This document shows positions 43,341-51,264 of a stretch of DNA of 64,000 bases, one piece after another. The first letter of the stretch is position 1. The number at the start of each line of letters is the position of its first letter. The notes beneath the pieces were generated by a model, which was not told where the DNA came from, searched no databases, and was given only the letters and a program-made list of their open reading frames with translations. The stretch is from Planctomycetota bacterium (lineage in GTDB: Bacteria; Planctomycetota; J058; JAJDCQ01). The position numbers and the translations under genes were made by a program. The stretch spans positions 1 through 64,000 of the forward strand of contig JAJDCQ010000043.1 of the NCBI GenBank assembly GCA_029260755.1, read 5' to 3'.

Positions 43341-45154
43341 GCGGGCCGGAAGCGTCGGGGAGCCCCCTCGACCCGCGCATCGTCGCGTTCCGGACCGAGG
43401 CGTTCGACCTCGGCGAGGATCTCGGCAACCTGGTGATCGTTCACCGCCAGGGGCTCATCGAGGCGACGGTCTTCTATGGCGCCCGGATCCTCGAGGCGCT
43501 CTCGGCCGAGGCGGTCGGTGCCCTCGGTCTCGGCCGGAGCCGCAACGCCTACTCGAATCTGACCCGGCTCGCGGAGCTCAACCTGATGCCCGCGCCGGTG
43601 CCGTGGTGGGCGCACGCCCTCCGTCGCCTCGGCAACGAGACGCGCCACTTGCACCGTCGGCATCAGCCGTCGGACTCCAACCTCGCCGTGCTCTTCACCG
43701 AGCGCTGGCTCGAGTGGTACTTCTGCAGCTTCGAGCTCGGCCTCCGCCTCGAGGGCATCGTCGACCCGAGCGAGGAGAGCCCGCTCCGCGCCGCGGCCGC
43801 ACCCGACCTCGGCGCCGTCGTCGAGGCGCTCGACTGCTCGGCGCGCTCGAAGGAGACCGACGCGTTCGACGCCATCCTCGAGGCCGAGGTGGTCACTCAC
43901 TTCCACCGGGCGCCCGTGCTCGCCGGTGTGGCCGTGGAGGTTCTCCTGAGCCGTGAACGCTTCGAGGACGCGGACCGCCTCCTGGCGCAGTCGCTCGCGG
44001 CGCACCCCGACGACCTTCGCCTGCGTCAGCTCCAGGCGCTCCATCTGAGCCGGACGGGCGAGCTCGAGCGCGCCCGGGACGGGCTCGAGCCGCTCGTGCG
44101 CGACGGGCGCGACGACCCCGAGACGATGGGGATCCTGGCGGGGGTCTACAAGCGGATCTGGCGGCGCGACCCCGAGGACCGGGCGGCGCTCGGCAGGTCC
44201 CAGCGAACCTACCGATCGGGGTGGAAGCGAGCGCGCGGCTCGAGCACCTACCTCGCCGTCAACGCGGCCGCCACCTCGCTCTGGCTCGGTCGCCACGACG
44301 AGGCGCGCGCGATGGCGGAGGATTGTCGTCGGGTCCTCGAGGAGCGCCGGGAGGTGATGGCGCGGTTCCTCGGGGCCGGGCAGGGCGCTCTCGGGTTCTG
44401 GGACCTGATGACCTCCGCCGAGACGAACGTCATCCTGGGGAGGTTCGGCGACGCGAGGCGGGAGTACGCGGCGGCCTTCGAGCGGTTCGCGGAGAGGACC
44501 GGCGATCTCCAGGTGGTGCGCGAGCAACTCGCCCGCAACCTCGAGGCTCTGGGGCTCGCCGCGTCGGCCGAGGAGTTCTGCTCCCTCCCGGCCCCACCCG
44601 GCGGTGAGCCCTTCCTCGTCGGCGTCACCGGGCATCGCCGCATCGCCGACGTCGAGCGGGTCGCCGCCGAGGTCGGAGCGATTCTGACCCGGCTCCGCCG
44701 AGAGGATCCGAGCCGCCGCCTCGCGGCGCTGAGCCCGCTGGCAGAGGGCGCCGATCGCCTGGTCGCGCGGGCCGTGCTCGAGAGCGGTCCCGACGCGGGC
44801 CTGTGCGTGCCCCTCCCCCTCGAGCTCGATGACTACCGGACCGACTGCGCCTCGTCGTCGTCGACCGACGAGCTCGCCGACCTCCTCGTCCGGGCCGACC
44901 GCCTGATCTTCCCCGAGGGGCTCGACGCGATCGGCCGCGCGGACGAGCGTGGCGCCGGGCCAACCTCGGGCGATGCCCGCGACGAGGCCTACGAGCGATC
45001 CGGCCGGTACGTCCTGGAGCACGCCTCGGTGCTGCTCGCCCTCTGGGACGGTCGGCCGGCCCGCGGTCGGGGCGGCACCGGGCAGATCGTCGAGGAGGCC
45101 CGGCGCCGCGGGACGCCCGTCGAGGTCGTCCGCGTGGAACGCCGGGAGCCGTGA
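43337..45154 (+). CDS. DUF4145-TPR/TRAFs-binding-like-SLOG-like protein
   Basis: 605 residues with three regions. About 20-125: LGNLVIVHRQGLIEATVFYGARILEAL and similar sequence recall DUF4145. About 150-410: helical repeats with ETMGILAGVYKRIW, YRSGWKRARGSSTYLAVNAAAT and FWDLMTSAETNVILGRF, close to the DUF4071/TPR-S pattern. About 423-603: VGVTGHRRI, SPLAEGADRLVARAVLE, PLPLELDDYRTDC and ALWDGRPARGRGGT, the pattern of the SLOG nucleotide-sensor fold. Such TPR-S and SLOG proteins are described by Aravind and co-workers as sensors in NTP- or nucleotide-dependent conflict systems. It is translationally coupled to the TIR-like membrane protein. Domain names are from memory of motifs. Confidence 0.6.
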   Translation: MSGPEASGSPLDPRIVAFRTEAFDLGEDLGNLVIVHRQGLIEATVFYGARILEALSAEAVGALGLGRSRNAYSNLTRLAELNLMPAPVPWWAHALRRLGNETRHLHRRHQPSDSNLAVLFTERWLEWYFCSFELGLRLEGIVDPSEESPLRAAAAPDLGAVVEALDCSARSKETDAFDAILEAEVVTHFHRAPVLAGVAVEVLLSRERFEDADRLLAQSLAAHPDDLRLRQLQALHLSRTGELERARDGLEPLVRDGRDDPETMGILAGVYKRIWRRDPEDRAALGRSQRTYRSGWKRARGSSTYLAVNAAATSLWLGRHDEARAMAEDCRRVLEERREVMARFLGAGQGALGFWDLMTSAETNVILGRFGDARREYAAAFERFAERTGDLQVVREQLARNLEALGLAASAEEFCSLPAPPGGEPFLVGVTGHRRIADVERVAAEVGAILTRLRREDPSRRLAALSPLAEGADRLVARAVLESGPDAGLCVPLPLELDDYRTDCASSSSTDELADLLVRADRLIFPEGLDAIGRADERGAGPTSGDARDEAYERSGRYVLEHASVLLALWDGRPARGRGGTGQIVEEARRRGTPVEVVRVERREP

Positions 45155-45389
45155 CCGCCCCGAAGCGCGCGGGTCGCCCTTGCGGGCTCGGGGATGTTGG
45201 CCTGGCCAGTCGTCGGCGGGCGGATCGATGCGATGCGTCGCAGCTCCCTCCCGTACGACTCGGGCCACGGCGGCTCGTTCGTGTCGGCGATCGAGGTCAC
45301 GCGCTCTCCCCTCGCCGAAGACGGGCAGTCTGCGCTGCCGGGTCACGCGGTCGAGACGGGACAGGCTCGCCCGAGACGTCCCGGCCGCG

Positions 45390-45418
45390 TTGACCCTCCG
45401 CGCGCCAAGGGGCAGGAT
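45390..45418 (+). promoter_or_regulatory. Possible promoter before the anchored coiled-coil gene
   Basis: TTGACC (45390-45395) and CAGGAT (45413-45418) are 17 bases apart in the 318-bp gap 45155-45472. Open frames through that gap have no family sequence. Transcription would start about 48 bases before the GTG at 45473. Confidence 0.4.
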
Positions 45419-45472
45419 GACGTCGGCGGCAGGCGACGCCGCATGGCGCACGCCGTGGAAGGAGTCGAGCAG

Positions 45473-46393
45473 GTGGACAAGGTGTCGATCCTCGCAGCGG
45501 TGATGGTCGGGCTCCTCCTGGCGGGTGGCCTGACGCTGGTCCTCTGGGTCGGTCAGTTCGAGGGGAGCGCCGATCACGCCGTCCTCGAGAAGCTCGTCGC
45601 GATCGAGCGTCGCCTGGTGGCGCTCGAGGACCGGCTCGGCGGGCAGAGCCCCCCGTCGGAAGACAACGCCGATCTCGCGGACCGGATCCTCGCCCTCGAG
45701 CTCGCGATGGTCGCGGCCGACGACGGGGTCGAGCCTGCGGCCCGGAGAGCGGAGGCGGCGTCGGGCGGGGTGGCCGCGCCGGCCGGCGACGCGGCGGCGC
45801 CCGATGCCTCGGCTGCCGCGATCGGAGGAGGCAAGGCCGATCGCGAGGCCGTCAAGGACGAGGTGCTCGGCGCCGTCGAGGAGCGGATCGACGAGGCGGT
45901 CGAGAAGCGCGTCGATGAGCTCGCGAAGAAGCAAAACAAGAAGCCGTCGATCGACACGTTCGCGGAGCTGCTCGAGCTCGACGAGGCGCAGCGCCAGGCG
46001 GTCGAGGAGGAGGTGCGCGAGGGGCAGTGGCAGATCCGCGACATCCTCGAGACGCCGATGGCCGATGGCACCACGCTCCTCGACGAGCTCGTCGACGCGA
46101 TGGCCTACGGCCAGGCGGGCAAGCCCGAGGCGGGCGCCCGGTTCGCGACGTGGTGGGGGCGCGTCGTCGGCGAGACCTACCCGGGGACCGACCAGACCTA
46201 CGCGGCGCGGATCGAGGGCGTGAAGGGCGGCGTCCGCGACGCGTTCCGGCGGACGCTGACCGACGAGCAGTACTCCGAGTTCGAGGAGTGGCGCTTCGAC
46301 CCGACCGAGATGGAAGACATCACCGGGAGCGCGTGGGACGACTTCGAGGAGCGCGTCGGCGAGCGCGCCGCGGAGCTCGCCGGCGGACAGTGA
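45473..46393 (+). CDS. Membrane-anchored coiled-coil protein
   Basis: The GTG at 45473 with AAGGAG at 45459-45464 is the best start; an ATG at 45443 adds ten residues. 306 residues: one N-terminal membrane helix (about 5-24), a coiled-coil-like segment (LERLV-type heptads, about 38-85), an Ala-rich linker, and a helical C-terminal domain with FAELLELDEAQRQAVEEEV and FRRTLTDEQYSEFEEW. The C-terminal part resembles Spy/CpxP-like helical proteins in style, but no family is assigned. Confidence 0.6.
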   Translation: MDKVSILAAVMVGLLLAGGLTLVLWVGQFEGSADHAVLEKLVAIERRLVALEDRLGGQSPPSEDNADLADRILALELAMVAADDGVEPAARRAEAASGGVAAPAGDAAAPDASAAAIGGGKADREAVKDEVLGAVEERIDEAVEKRVDELAKKQNKKPSIDTFAELLELDEAQRQAVEEEVREGQWQIRDILETPMADGTTLLDELVDAMAYGQAGKPEAGARFATWWGRVVGETYPGTDQTYAARIEGVKGGVRDAFRRTLTDEQYSEFEEWRFDPTEMEDITGSAWDDFEERVGERAAELAGGQ

Positions 46394-46433
46394 AGGCGCC
46401 GGTCACGCGGCGCCCCTGAGGAGAGCTCGATCG

Positions 46434-47435
46434 ATGCCCAGGATCAAGATCCTCGACGGCAAGCACGCCGGCGAGGAGCACGCGCTCCCGTCGCAGCCGG
46501 GCTCGACCGTCATCATCGGAAGCATGGACGCCGCGGCCTACGGGCAACACCACGGCGGCGACGGGACCGGCTTCATCCAGATCACCGACGGCGGCCTCAT
46601 GGATGCCCAGGGGACGCTCATCGACGCCGGGACGGGCTGGATGTTCATGGACGCGATGGCGGCCATGACCGGCGGCGATCCGAGCCCGAAGCAGCTCTCG
46701 GCGAACGAGGTCGTCACCCTCGGGAGCATCCGCCTCCGCTACATCGTCGAGGGCGTCGCCGAGCCCGACGACGACGGAGCCGCGCCGGGTGGCGACGACG
46801 GCGGAACGATCCAGAGCCTCGCCCTGTCGCTGATGGTGACGTGTCCGTCGTGCGGGAAGGGCATCCCGGTCAACGGCGCCGCCGACGTCGTTCAATGCGA
46901 CGCCTGCCAGAGCTCGACGCCGCTCACCGCCTCGAGCTGGAGCACGCTCCTGGGCTACCCGTTCGGCATCTTCGGCAAGCTCCCCGAGGGGAAGATGAGC
47001 CAGGACGGGATGATGATGGGCGACGGACTGTCGTTCAAGTGGGCCTACGGGAAGATCGCTCCGACGTGCGCCAAGTGCGAGCACGGCTTCGATGCTGCCG
47101 TCGTCGCGACCGCCGCCGAGTCGGGAGCCGGCGTTCCGTGCCCGTGCGGCGAGCCGCTGTCGGCCCGGAGCGCCCCCGTCTGGTTCCGCGGTCTCGATCA
47201 CCGGATCCGCGCCGTCGCCGGTGAGGCGCTCGGGCCGAGCGGCGACGACGCCCCGAGCGCGGCCGCCGTGAAGATCCACTGCATCAGCTGCGGGGGCGGC
47301 CTCGAGGTCGACGGCTCGTCTCGAAACATCACGTGCACGTTCTGCAGCGAGGCGTGCGTCATCCCGGATACGATCTGGCGCAAGCTCCACCCGGTGAAGA
47401 CGCGCCAGCCCTTCTTCGTCTTGATCGCCACCTGA
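46434..47435 (+). CDS. Zinc-ribbon protein with possible N-terminal FHA-like domain
   Basis: 333 residues from an ATG with GAGGAGAGC upstream. The first 105 residues (ILDGKHAGEEHALP...; ANEVVTLGSIRLRYIVE) look like a divergent FHA beta-sandwich. Then come three cysteine clusters: CPSC...CDAC, CAKC...CPCG and CISC...CTFC, each likely to bind one zinc. No catalytic residues are seen. It is probably a regulatory or scaffold protein, encoded 40 bases after the coiled-coil gene. Confidence 0.55.
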   Translation: MPRIKILDGKHAGEEHALPSQPGSTVIIGSMDAAAYGQHHGGDGTGFIQITDGGLMDAQGTLIDAGTGWMFMDAMAAMTGGDPSPKQLSANEVVTLGSIRLRYIVEGVAEPDDDGAAPGGDDGGTIQSLALSLMVTCPSCGKGIPVNGAADVVQCDACQSSTPLTASSWSTLLGYPFGIFGKLPEGKMSQDGMMMGDGLSFKWAYGKIAPTCAKCEHGFDAAVVATAAESGAGVPCPCGEPLSARSAPVWFRGLDHRIRAVAGEALGPSGDDAPSAAAVKIHCISCGGGLEVDGSSRNITCTFCSEACVIPDTIWRKLHPVKTRQPFFVLIAT

Positions 47436-47469
47436 GCGAGTCGAGAAGGGACCGACGGAGAACAAGGCA

Positions 47470-47922
47470 ATGAGACGACGCGTCGCATGGATCCCGCTGG
47501 CCCTCGCGGCCCTCGTTCTTGCCGCCGGCTGGCAGGCGCCGACCCGGTCCGATGATGGAGACGAAGGACGCCCGAGCATGCTCGTCCACTATCAGGAGAT
47601 CGTCTGCAAGGACGTCGCGGCAGAGTGCAAGGCGCTCGAGCAGGTGCACGGGCTCTCCTTCGGACCGAAGGTCGCCGACATGGGGCAGGCCCGGATCGCG
47701 AAGGCTCCCGACGGGACCCTGATCGGCGTCCGCGCCCCGCTCGCCGAGCACGAGACGCCGATCGTCCGGACCTACCTCGCGGTCGACGACATCGCGAAGG
47801 CCGTCGCGGCGGCCGAGGCGGCGGGGGCGATCATCGCCTACCCTCCCACGAAGCAAGGGGACACCGGCACCTGGGCGATCTTCATCCTGGGCGACATCCA
47901 GCACGGCCTGTGGCAGCGGTAG
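47470..47922 (+). CDS. Secreted VOC (glyoxalase/bleomycin-resistance-like) domain protein
   Basis: 150 residues. A hydrophobic N-terminal helix (about 6-20) is followed by a single VOC half-unit: VHYQEIVCKDVAAECKALEQVHG, then VRTYLAVDDIAKAVAAAEAAGA and a C-terminal GTWAIFILGDIQHGLWQ strand pair. VOC proteins are usually cytosolic, so a signal sequence is uncommon; alternatively the ATG at 47578, after the signal region, gives a soluble 114-residue form. Confidence 0.65.
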   Translation: MRRRVAWIPLALAALVLAAGWQAPTRSDDGDEGRPSMLVHYQEIVCKDVAAECKALEQVHGLSFGPKVADMGQARIAKAPDGTLIGVRAPLAEHETPIVRTYLAVDDIAKAVAAAEAAGAIIAYPPTKQGDTGTWAIFILGDIQHGLWQR

Positions 47923-47949
47923 GCTCCCGGTAGTAGCCAGCGCGCTTCT

Positions 47950-48070
47950 GCGAGGCCGTTGCCGAACCTCGGGCGAGGTCGTTGCCGACGGGCGGGGGCC
48001 GCGGGCAGGCGGCCGGCTTCGGAACGTCTTGGGCGGGCCGAGCCGATGTTTCCCGATCGGAATGTTTCCG
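47950..48070. repeat. Diverged 106-bp family repeat, plus orientation
   Basis: Sequence from GCCGTTGCCGAACC through GACGGGCGGGGGCCGCGG to GTTTCCGGG matches the 38.0-kb tandem unit with several changes. Together with the inverted copy at 48405-48490 it flanks the two covarying hairpin elements, making a nested palindrome over about 540 bp. The gap 47923-48562 contains no gene. Confidence 0.65.
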
Positions 48071-48176
48071 GGTAGCCAGCGCGGGGGTCAGAGCGCCGGT
48101 TACCGGTTGGTCGAGACGGGGTTGCCGAAGCGGGCGCCTCTCCCAAGCGGTAACCGGACGACACTGACCCCCAATG
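48071..48176 (+). repeat. Structured REP-like element, copy A
   Basis: Border GGTAGCCAGCGC, then outer stem GGGGGTCAG (48083-48091) with CTGACCCCC (48164-48172), a 4/6-base internal loop, inner stem CCGGTTACCG (48096-48105) with CGGTAACCGG (48148-48157), and a 42-base terminal loop ending CCTCTCCCAAG. Copy B has the same geometry on the other strand but a different inner stem. Confidence 0.75.
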
Positions 48177-48298
48177 CCGGCCCCCCGGGTGCCCGTCGCG
48201 AGCGACATCCTCGATGACGCGCCTCCGCGAACCAGAGCTCCCCGACCGCGCCGCTCCGCGCATCAAGGCTAGGGATCGCGCAGAGGGCCCCGGGCCCC

Positions 48299-48404
48299 GC
48301 ATTGGGGGTCAGTGTCGTCTTCCTGCTGTCTTGGGAGAGGAGCTCGCTCCGGCAACCCCGTTCCCCCGAGCAGCAGGAAGCGCTCTGACCCCCGCGCTGG
48401 CTAC
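48299..48404 (-). repeat. Structured REP-like element, copy B
   Basis: Opposite orientation to copy A. Outer stem at 48304-48312 and 48385-48393, inner stem CTTCCTGCTG (48319-48328) with CAGCAGGAAG (48371-48380), again a 42-base loop. The border GGTAGCCAGCGC and the loop core (ACGGGGTTGCC, CCTCTCCCAAG) are shared with copy A, while six of the ten inner base pairs differ with the pairing kept. Confidence 0.75.
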
Positions 48405-48490
48405 CCCGGAGCGTTCCGAGCGGGAAGCCACCGCTGGGCGAAACTGCGAGCGCCGAAGCAGGCCGCATGCCCGCGGGCCCCGCCCGTCGG
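48405..48490 (-). repeat. 106-bp family repeat, minus orientation
   Basis: Sequence from GAGCGTTCCGAGCGGGAAGC to CCCGTCGG is the reverse complement of the 38.0-kb unit. The 36-mer 48453-48488 is identical to 38262-38297. Confidence 0.75.
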
Positions 48491-48562
48491 CAAATCTCCG
48501 TCGCAGGCGGCCTTGCTGCGGAACGTCGGCCGGGAGGGGCCGGTCAGCGGTTCGCGACCGAC

Positions 48563-50377
48563 CTAGGTCTCCCGGCGTTCGAGCGTGGCGGAGAGCCGGA
48601 GCGCGTGAGCGTGGGCGGGGTCGATCGCGAGGACGGCGCCGAGCTTTCGGCGGGCGAGGGCGAGGTCGTCGCCGTCGAACGCCGAGCGCGCTCCGAGGTA
48701 GAGCCGGTTCAGCAGCTCGCGACGATACGCCTCGCTCCGCGCCGGATGGCTCGCGCTCGCCTCCCGCTCCTCGAGGATCACGGTGAGAGGGATTCGGCCG
48801 TCGAGGCTCGGGTCGGGTGTCTCGAAGAGCTCGTCCTGAATCCGTTCGATCGCGCGGGTCACCGCGTCCGCCTCGGCGTGGTCGTCGCGCTCCTCGCGCA
48901 TCCGTCGGGTGCACTCCTCCATCAGGCGTCGGTCGGTCGGCCCGATCGAGAAGATGTCCTTCGGCCTCAGCCAGCCGAGGTCCTCGTGGTAGGCGGCGTT
49001 CCACTCCTCCTGGGCGATGCCGAGTCGGGATCTCAGGTCGTCGATCGACGCCGGGTCGCCGTCGCGGGTCGCGCGGCGGCGGAGGACCTCGCCCGAAGGG
49101 GCGCCCGCGTCGACGAACACGATCTCGCCGCGCGCCTCCGCCGAGAGCGCGGCGGCGACCTCGTCCCACCAGCCGGCCGCGCGGAGGTGGCGCTCGATCG
49201 CCGCGCGGACGGCGGGGTCGATCGCATCGGCGGCTCGGTGGAGGATGTTCGCGGTGGCGCCGATCGCGCGCCGGTCGCCGAGCGCGACGATGCCAGTGAG
49301 CACCGACTCGAGATCGACCCCCTCGTCGGGCTCGTCCGACCCGCTCGACCAGGCGATGATCTCGAGCTCCTGCTCGAGGAACGGAAACACCTCGTGGACG
49401 CCGGCGCGGACGAGCGATTCGAGCTGCCAGGCGCGCTCGGGCGTATCGGATGAGTCGTCGTCGAGACGGTAGAGCAGGACGGGCCACGCGAGCTCGGCCA
49501 TGGCCTCCATCGCGGCGTGGACCGCGTCGAGCAGACGCCGGTCGAGGGTCCGGATGGCCATCAGCTCGAGCAGGGCGACCGACCGCAGGCTCGGAGCCCG
49601 GGCGATGAGCTCGGCGACGGGGATCCAGTCCGCGTCCGGCGCCGACGGGCCGAGGATCGCGACCTCGAGGTAGGGCAGCGCGCTCTCCGCGTCGAGCGGC
49701 TCGAGGGCCTCGAGGAGGCGCGGGATGCCGTCCGCGGCCGGGGGCGCCATCTCCATCGCCTCGACCGTCTCGACCGCGAGATCCAGGAGCGCGCCGTCGA
49801 GCGCCGTGTGATCGTCCGTCCCAGCGTGGTGCCCATCGTCCAGGGCATCCAGGACGGACTCCACGTAGAGGATGCGCAGGATCCCGATGTCGGCGGGATC
49901 GACGAGGTCGTTCTCGAGGGCGGCGATCGCGATGGCGAGGAGGTCGCGAGCGCGGCGGGTCCTCGCCGATCCGCGCCGCGACTCGAGGGTCTCGACGAGT
50001 TGGCTCCGCACCGCCATCGTCCCGTGCCGCCGGACGCCCGCGTCCAGCCGTTCGTAGAGCTCCGAGACCGGGTCGTCGGAAGGATCGGCGGAGATGGAGA
50101 GCTCGGCGTCGTCGAGCACCGGATCGAAGGGGTCGATCTCGAAGTCGAGCGTCCAGGCCGGGTGCTCCTTGGTTCCGAGGAGGCGGCGAAGGTCGATCGT
50201 CGCATCGAGCTCGTCGAGGCGGTCGAGCTCGGGGTCCGTCTCCGGGGGCGCGAGGGCGACCGGCTCCTGGCTCGCGGCGCCACAGCAGCGCTTGTACTTC
50301 TTGCCGCTCCCGCACGGGCACGGCGCGTTTCGCCCGATCTTCGTCAAGGGATCACGCGAGCCCGAACGACCGCGCAT
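48563..50377 (-). CDS. SEC-C motif protein with helical repeats
   Basis: 604 residues. A SEC-C zinc motif lies at the N-terminus (IGRNAPCPCGSGKKYKRCC, residues 14-32), normally found at the C-terminus of SecA and in many unrelated proteins. The rest is helical, HEAT/TPR-like (for example LLELMAIRTLDRRLLDAVHAAMEAM). Two starts are possible: ATG 50377, overlapping the upstream acetyltransferase gene by 26 bases, or TTG 50347 just after its stop, which still includes the SEC-C motif. Function unknown. Confidence 0.7.
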   Translation of the reverse strand: MRGRSGSRDPLTKIGRNAPCPCGSGKKYKRCCGAASQEPVALAPPETDPELDRLDELDATIDLRRLLGTKEHPAWTLDFEIDPFDPVLDDAELSISADPSDDPVSELYERLDAGVRRHGTMAVRSQLVETLESRRGSARTRRARDLLAIAIAALENDLVDPADIGILRILYVESVLDALDDGHHAGTDDHTALDGALLDLAVETVEAMEMAPPAADGIPRLLEALEPLDAESALPYLEVAILGPSAPDADWIPVAELIARAPSLRSVALLELMAIRTLDRRLLDAVHAAMEAMAELAWPVLLYRLDDDSSDTPERAWQLESLVRAGVHEVFPFLEQELEIIAWSSGSDEPDEGVDLESVLTGIVALGDRRAIGATANILHRAADAIDPAVRAAIERHLRAAGWWDEVAAALSAEARGEIVFVDAGAPSGEVLRRRATRDGDPASIDDLRSRLGIAQEEWNAAYHEDLGWLRPKDIFSIGPTDRRLMEECTRRMREERDDHAEADAVTRAIERIQDELFETPDPSLDGRIPLTVILEEREASASHPARSEAYRRELLNRLYLGARSAFDGDDLALARRKLGAVLAIDPAHAHALRLSATLERRET

Positions 50378-50963
50378 CGGCCCGGATCGCGTCGGCGTCG
50401 AGGGCGGTCGTCTCGGCGCCGAAGAGGAGCTCGGTGTGGCGGACGCCGTCGCGGAGCCGGTAGCCCGGTCGGGTGCCCTCGAGCGTCAGGCCGAGGCGGG
50501 TGAGGATCGCGCGCGAGCCGATGTTGCCCTCGAGGCAAGCGCCTTCGATCCGATGCGCGTCGCCGAGGACGAGGGCGTAGGCGACGAGGAAGCGGGCGAG
50601 ACGCATCCCGACGCCGCGTCCCCAGGCGGCCCGACGGAGCTGGAAGCCGATCTCGAAGCCGCCGGGGCTCCCGTCGATCGCGAGGACGGCTCCCTGTCCG
50701 AGGAAGGCCCCGTCGGGCTCGTCGACGGCGATGACGGCGGCGAGCGGCGTCTCCCCGGCGGCGAGCTGCTCGGTCTGGGTCGCGATGAACGGCGTGAAGT
50801 ACGCCTCGAACATCTCCTCGGTGCCGGGCGTGAACCAGAGCCAGCGACCGACCTCGGGATCGCAGAGCATCGTCGCGATCCGCGGAACGTCATCGGCGCC
50901 GGCGAACCGGTAGCGCTCGGCGCCGTCGCTCCAGGTGGTCGTGCTCGTCAGCGGATCGGTCAT
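50352..50963 (-). CDS. GNAT acetyltransferase, RimJ/RimL type
   Basis: 203 residues from the ATG at 50963, chosen because GAGG lies five bases upstream (a GTG at 50969 overlaps that site). IGFQLRRAAWGRGVGMRLARFLVAYAL is the acetyl-CoA-binding region, and EGNIGSRAILTRLGLTLEG plus GYRLRDGVRHTELLFG match the ribosomal-protein acetyltransferase-like subfamily. The target is unknown. Confidence 0.82.
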   Translation of the reverse strand: MTDPLTSTTTWSDGAERYRFAGADDVPRIATMLCDPEVGRWLWFTPGTEEMFEAYFTPFIATQTEQLAAGETPLAAVIAVDEPDGAFLGQGAVLAIDGSPGGFEIGFQLRRAAWGRGVGMRLARFLVAYALVLGDAHRIEGACLEGNIGSRAILTRLGLTLEGTRPGYRLRDGVRHTELLFGAETTALDADAIRADARSFGLA

Positions 50964-51089
50964 CGTCACCTCGTGCCGCGCGGTTCGACGAGCTTAGCGG
51001 ACCGGAGTTCTGGCCTCCACCGGGCTCGCGCACCCGGGACACGAAGCAGATCTCGCGCGCTGGCGGTGAGCTCGAAACCGGCAACTCGT

Positions 51090-51173
51090 CATCCGCGTCA
51101 TCCGCGCAATCCGCGGTTCCCACTCGTTCGGCGCCGAGAGAACGGAACCGCGGATGACGCGGATTGCGCGGAC
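51090..51173. repeat. Triplet 9-mer inverted repeat, copy at 51.1 kb
   Basis: The left arm (51090-51120) reads CATCCGCGT, CATCCGCGC, AATCCGCGG, TTCC; the right arm (51144-51173) is its exact complement apart from ends. The loop is 23 bases. The left flank GGCAACTCG matches the 14.4- and 30.4-kb copies. Confidence 0.75.
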
Positions 51174-51209
51174 TGATCCAGGCGGGAGTCTGTCGCAGCA
51201 GCTCACCTT

Positions 51210-51264
51210 GGAATTTAGGGATAAGTTATAGCATTGATATTGGGTGTCTGTTAGGCTTTCGGGC
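51210..51264 (+). promoter_or_regulatory. AT-rich leader before the XPB-like helicase gene
   Basis: About 50 bases of strongly AT-rich sequence (TTGGAATTTAGGG, ATAAGTTATAGC, TTGATATT) stand out in a GC-rich genome and end about 12 bases before the ATG at 51265. Several promoter-like hexamers are present but no pair has clean spacing, so the exact promoter is not called. No Shine-Dalgarno site precedes the ATG. Confidence 0.4.

Noticed and set aside
42857..45934. Antisense frame of about 1,000 codons across the TIR-like/SLOG genes
   Set aside because: Low-complexity reverse of two genes with convincing domain patterns and a four-base overlap.
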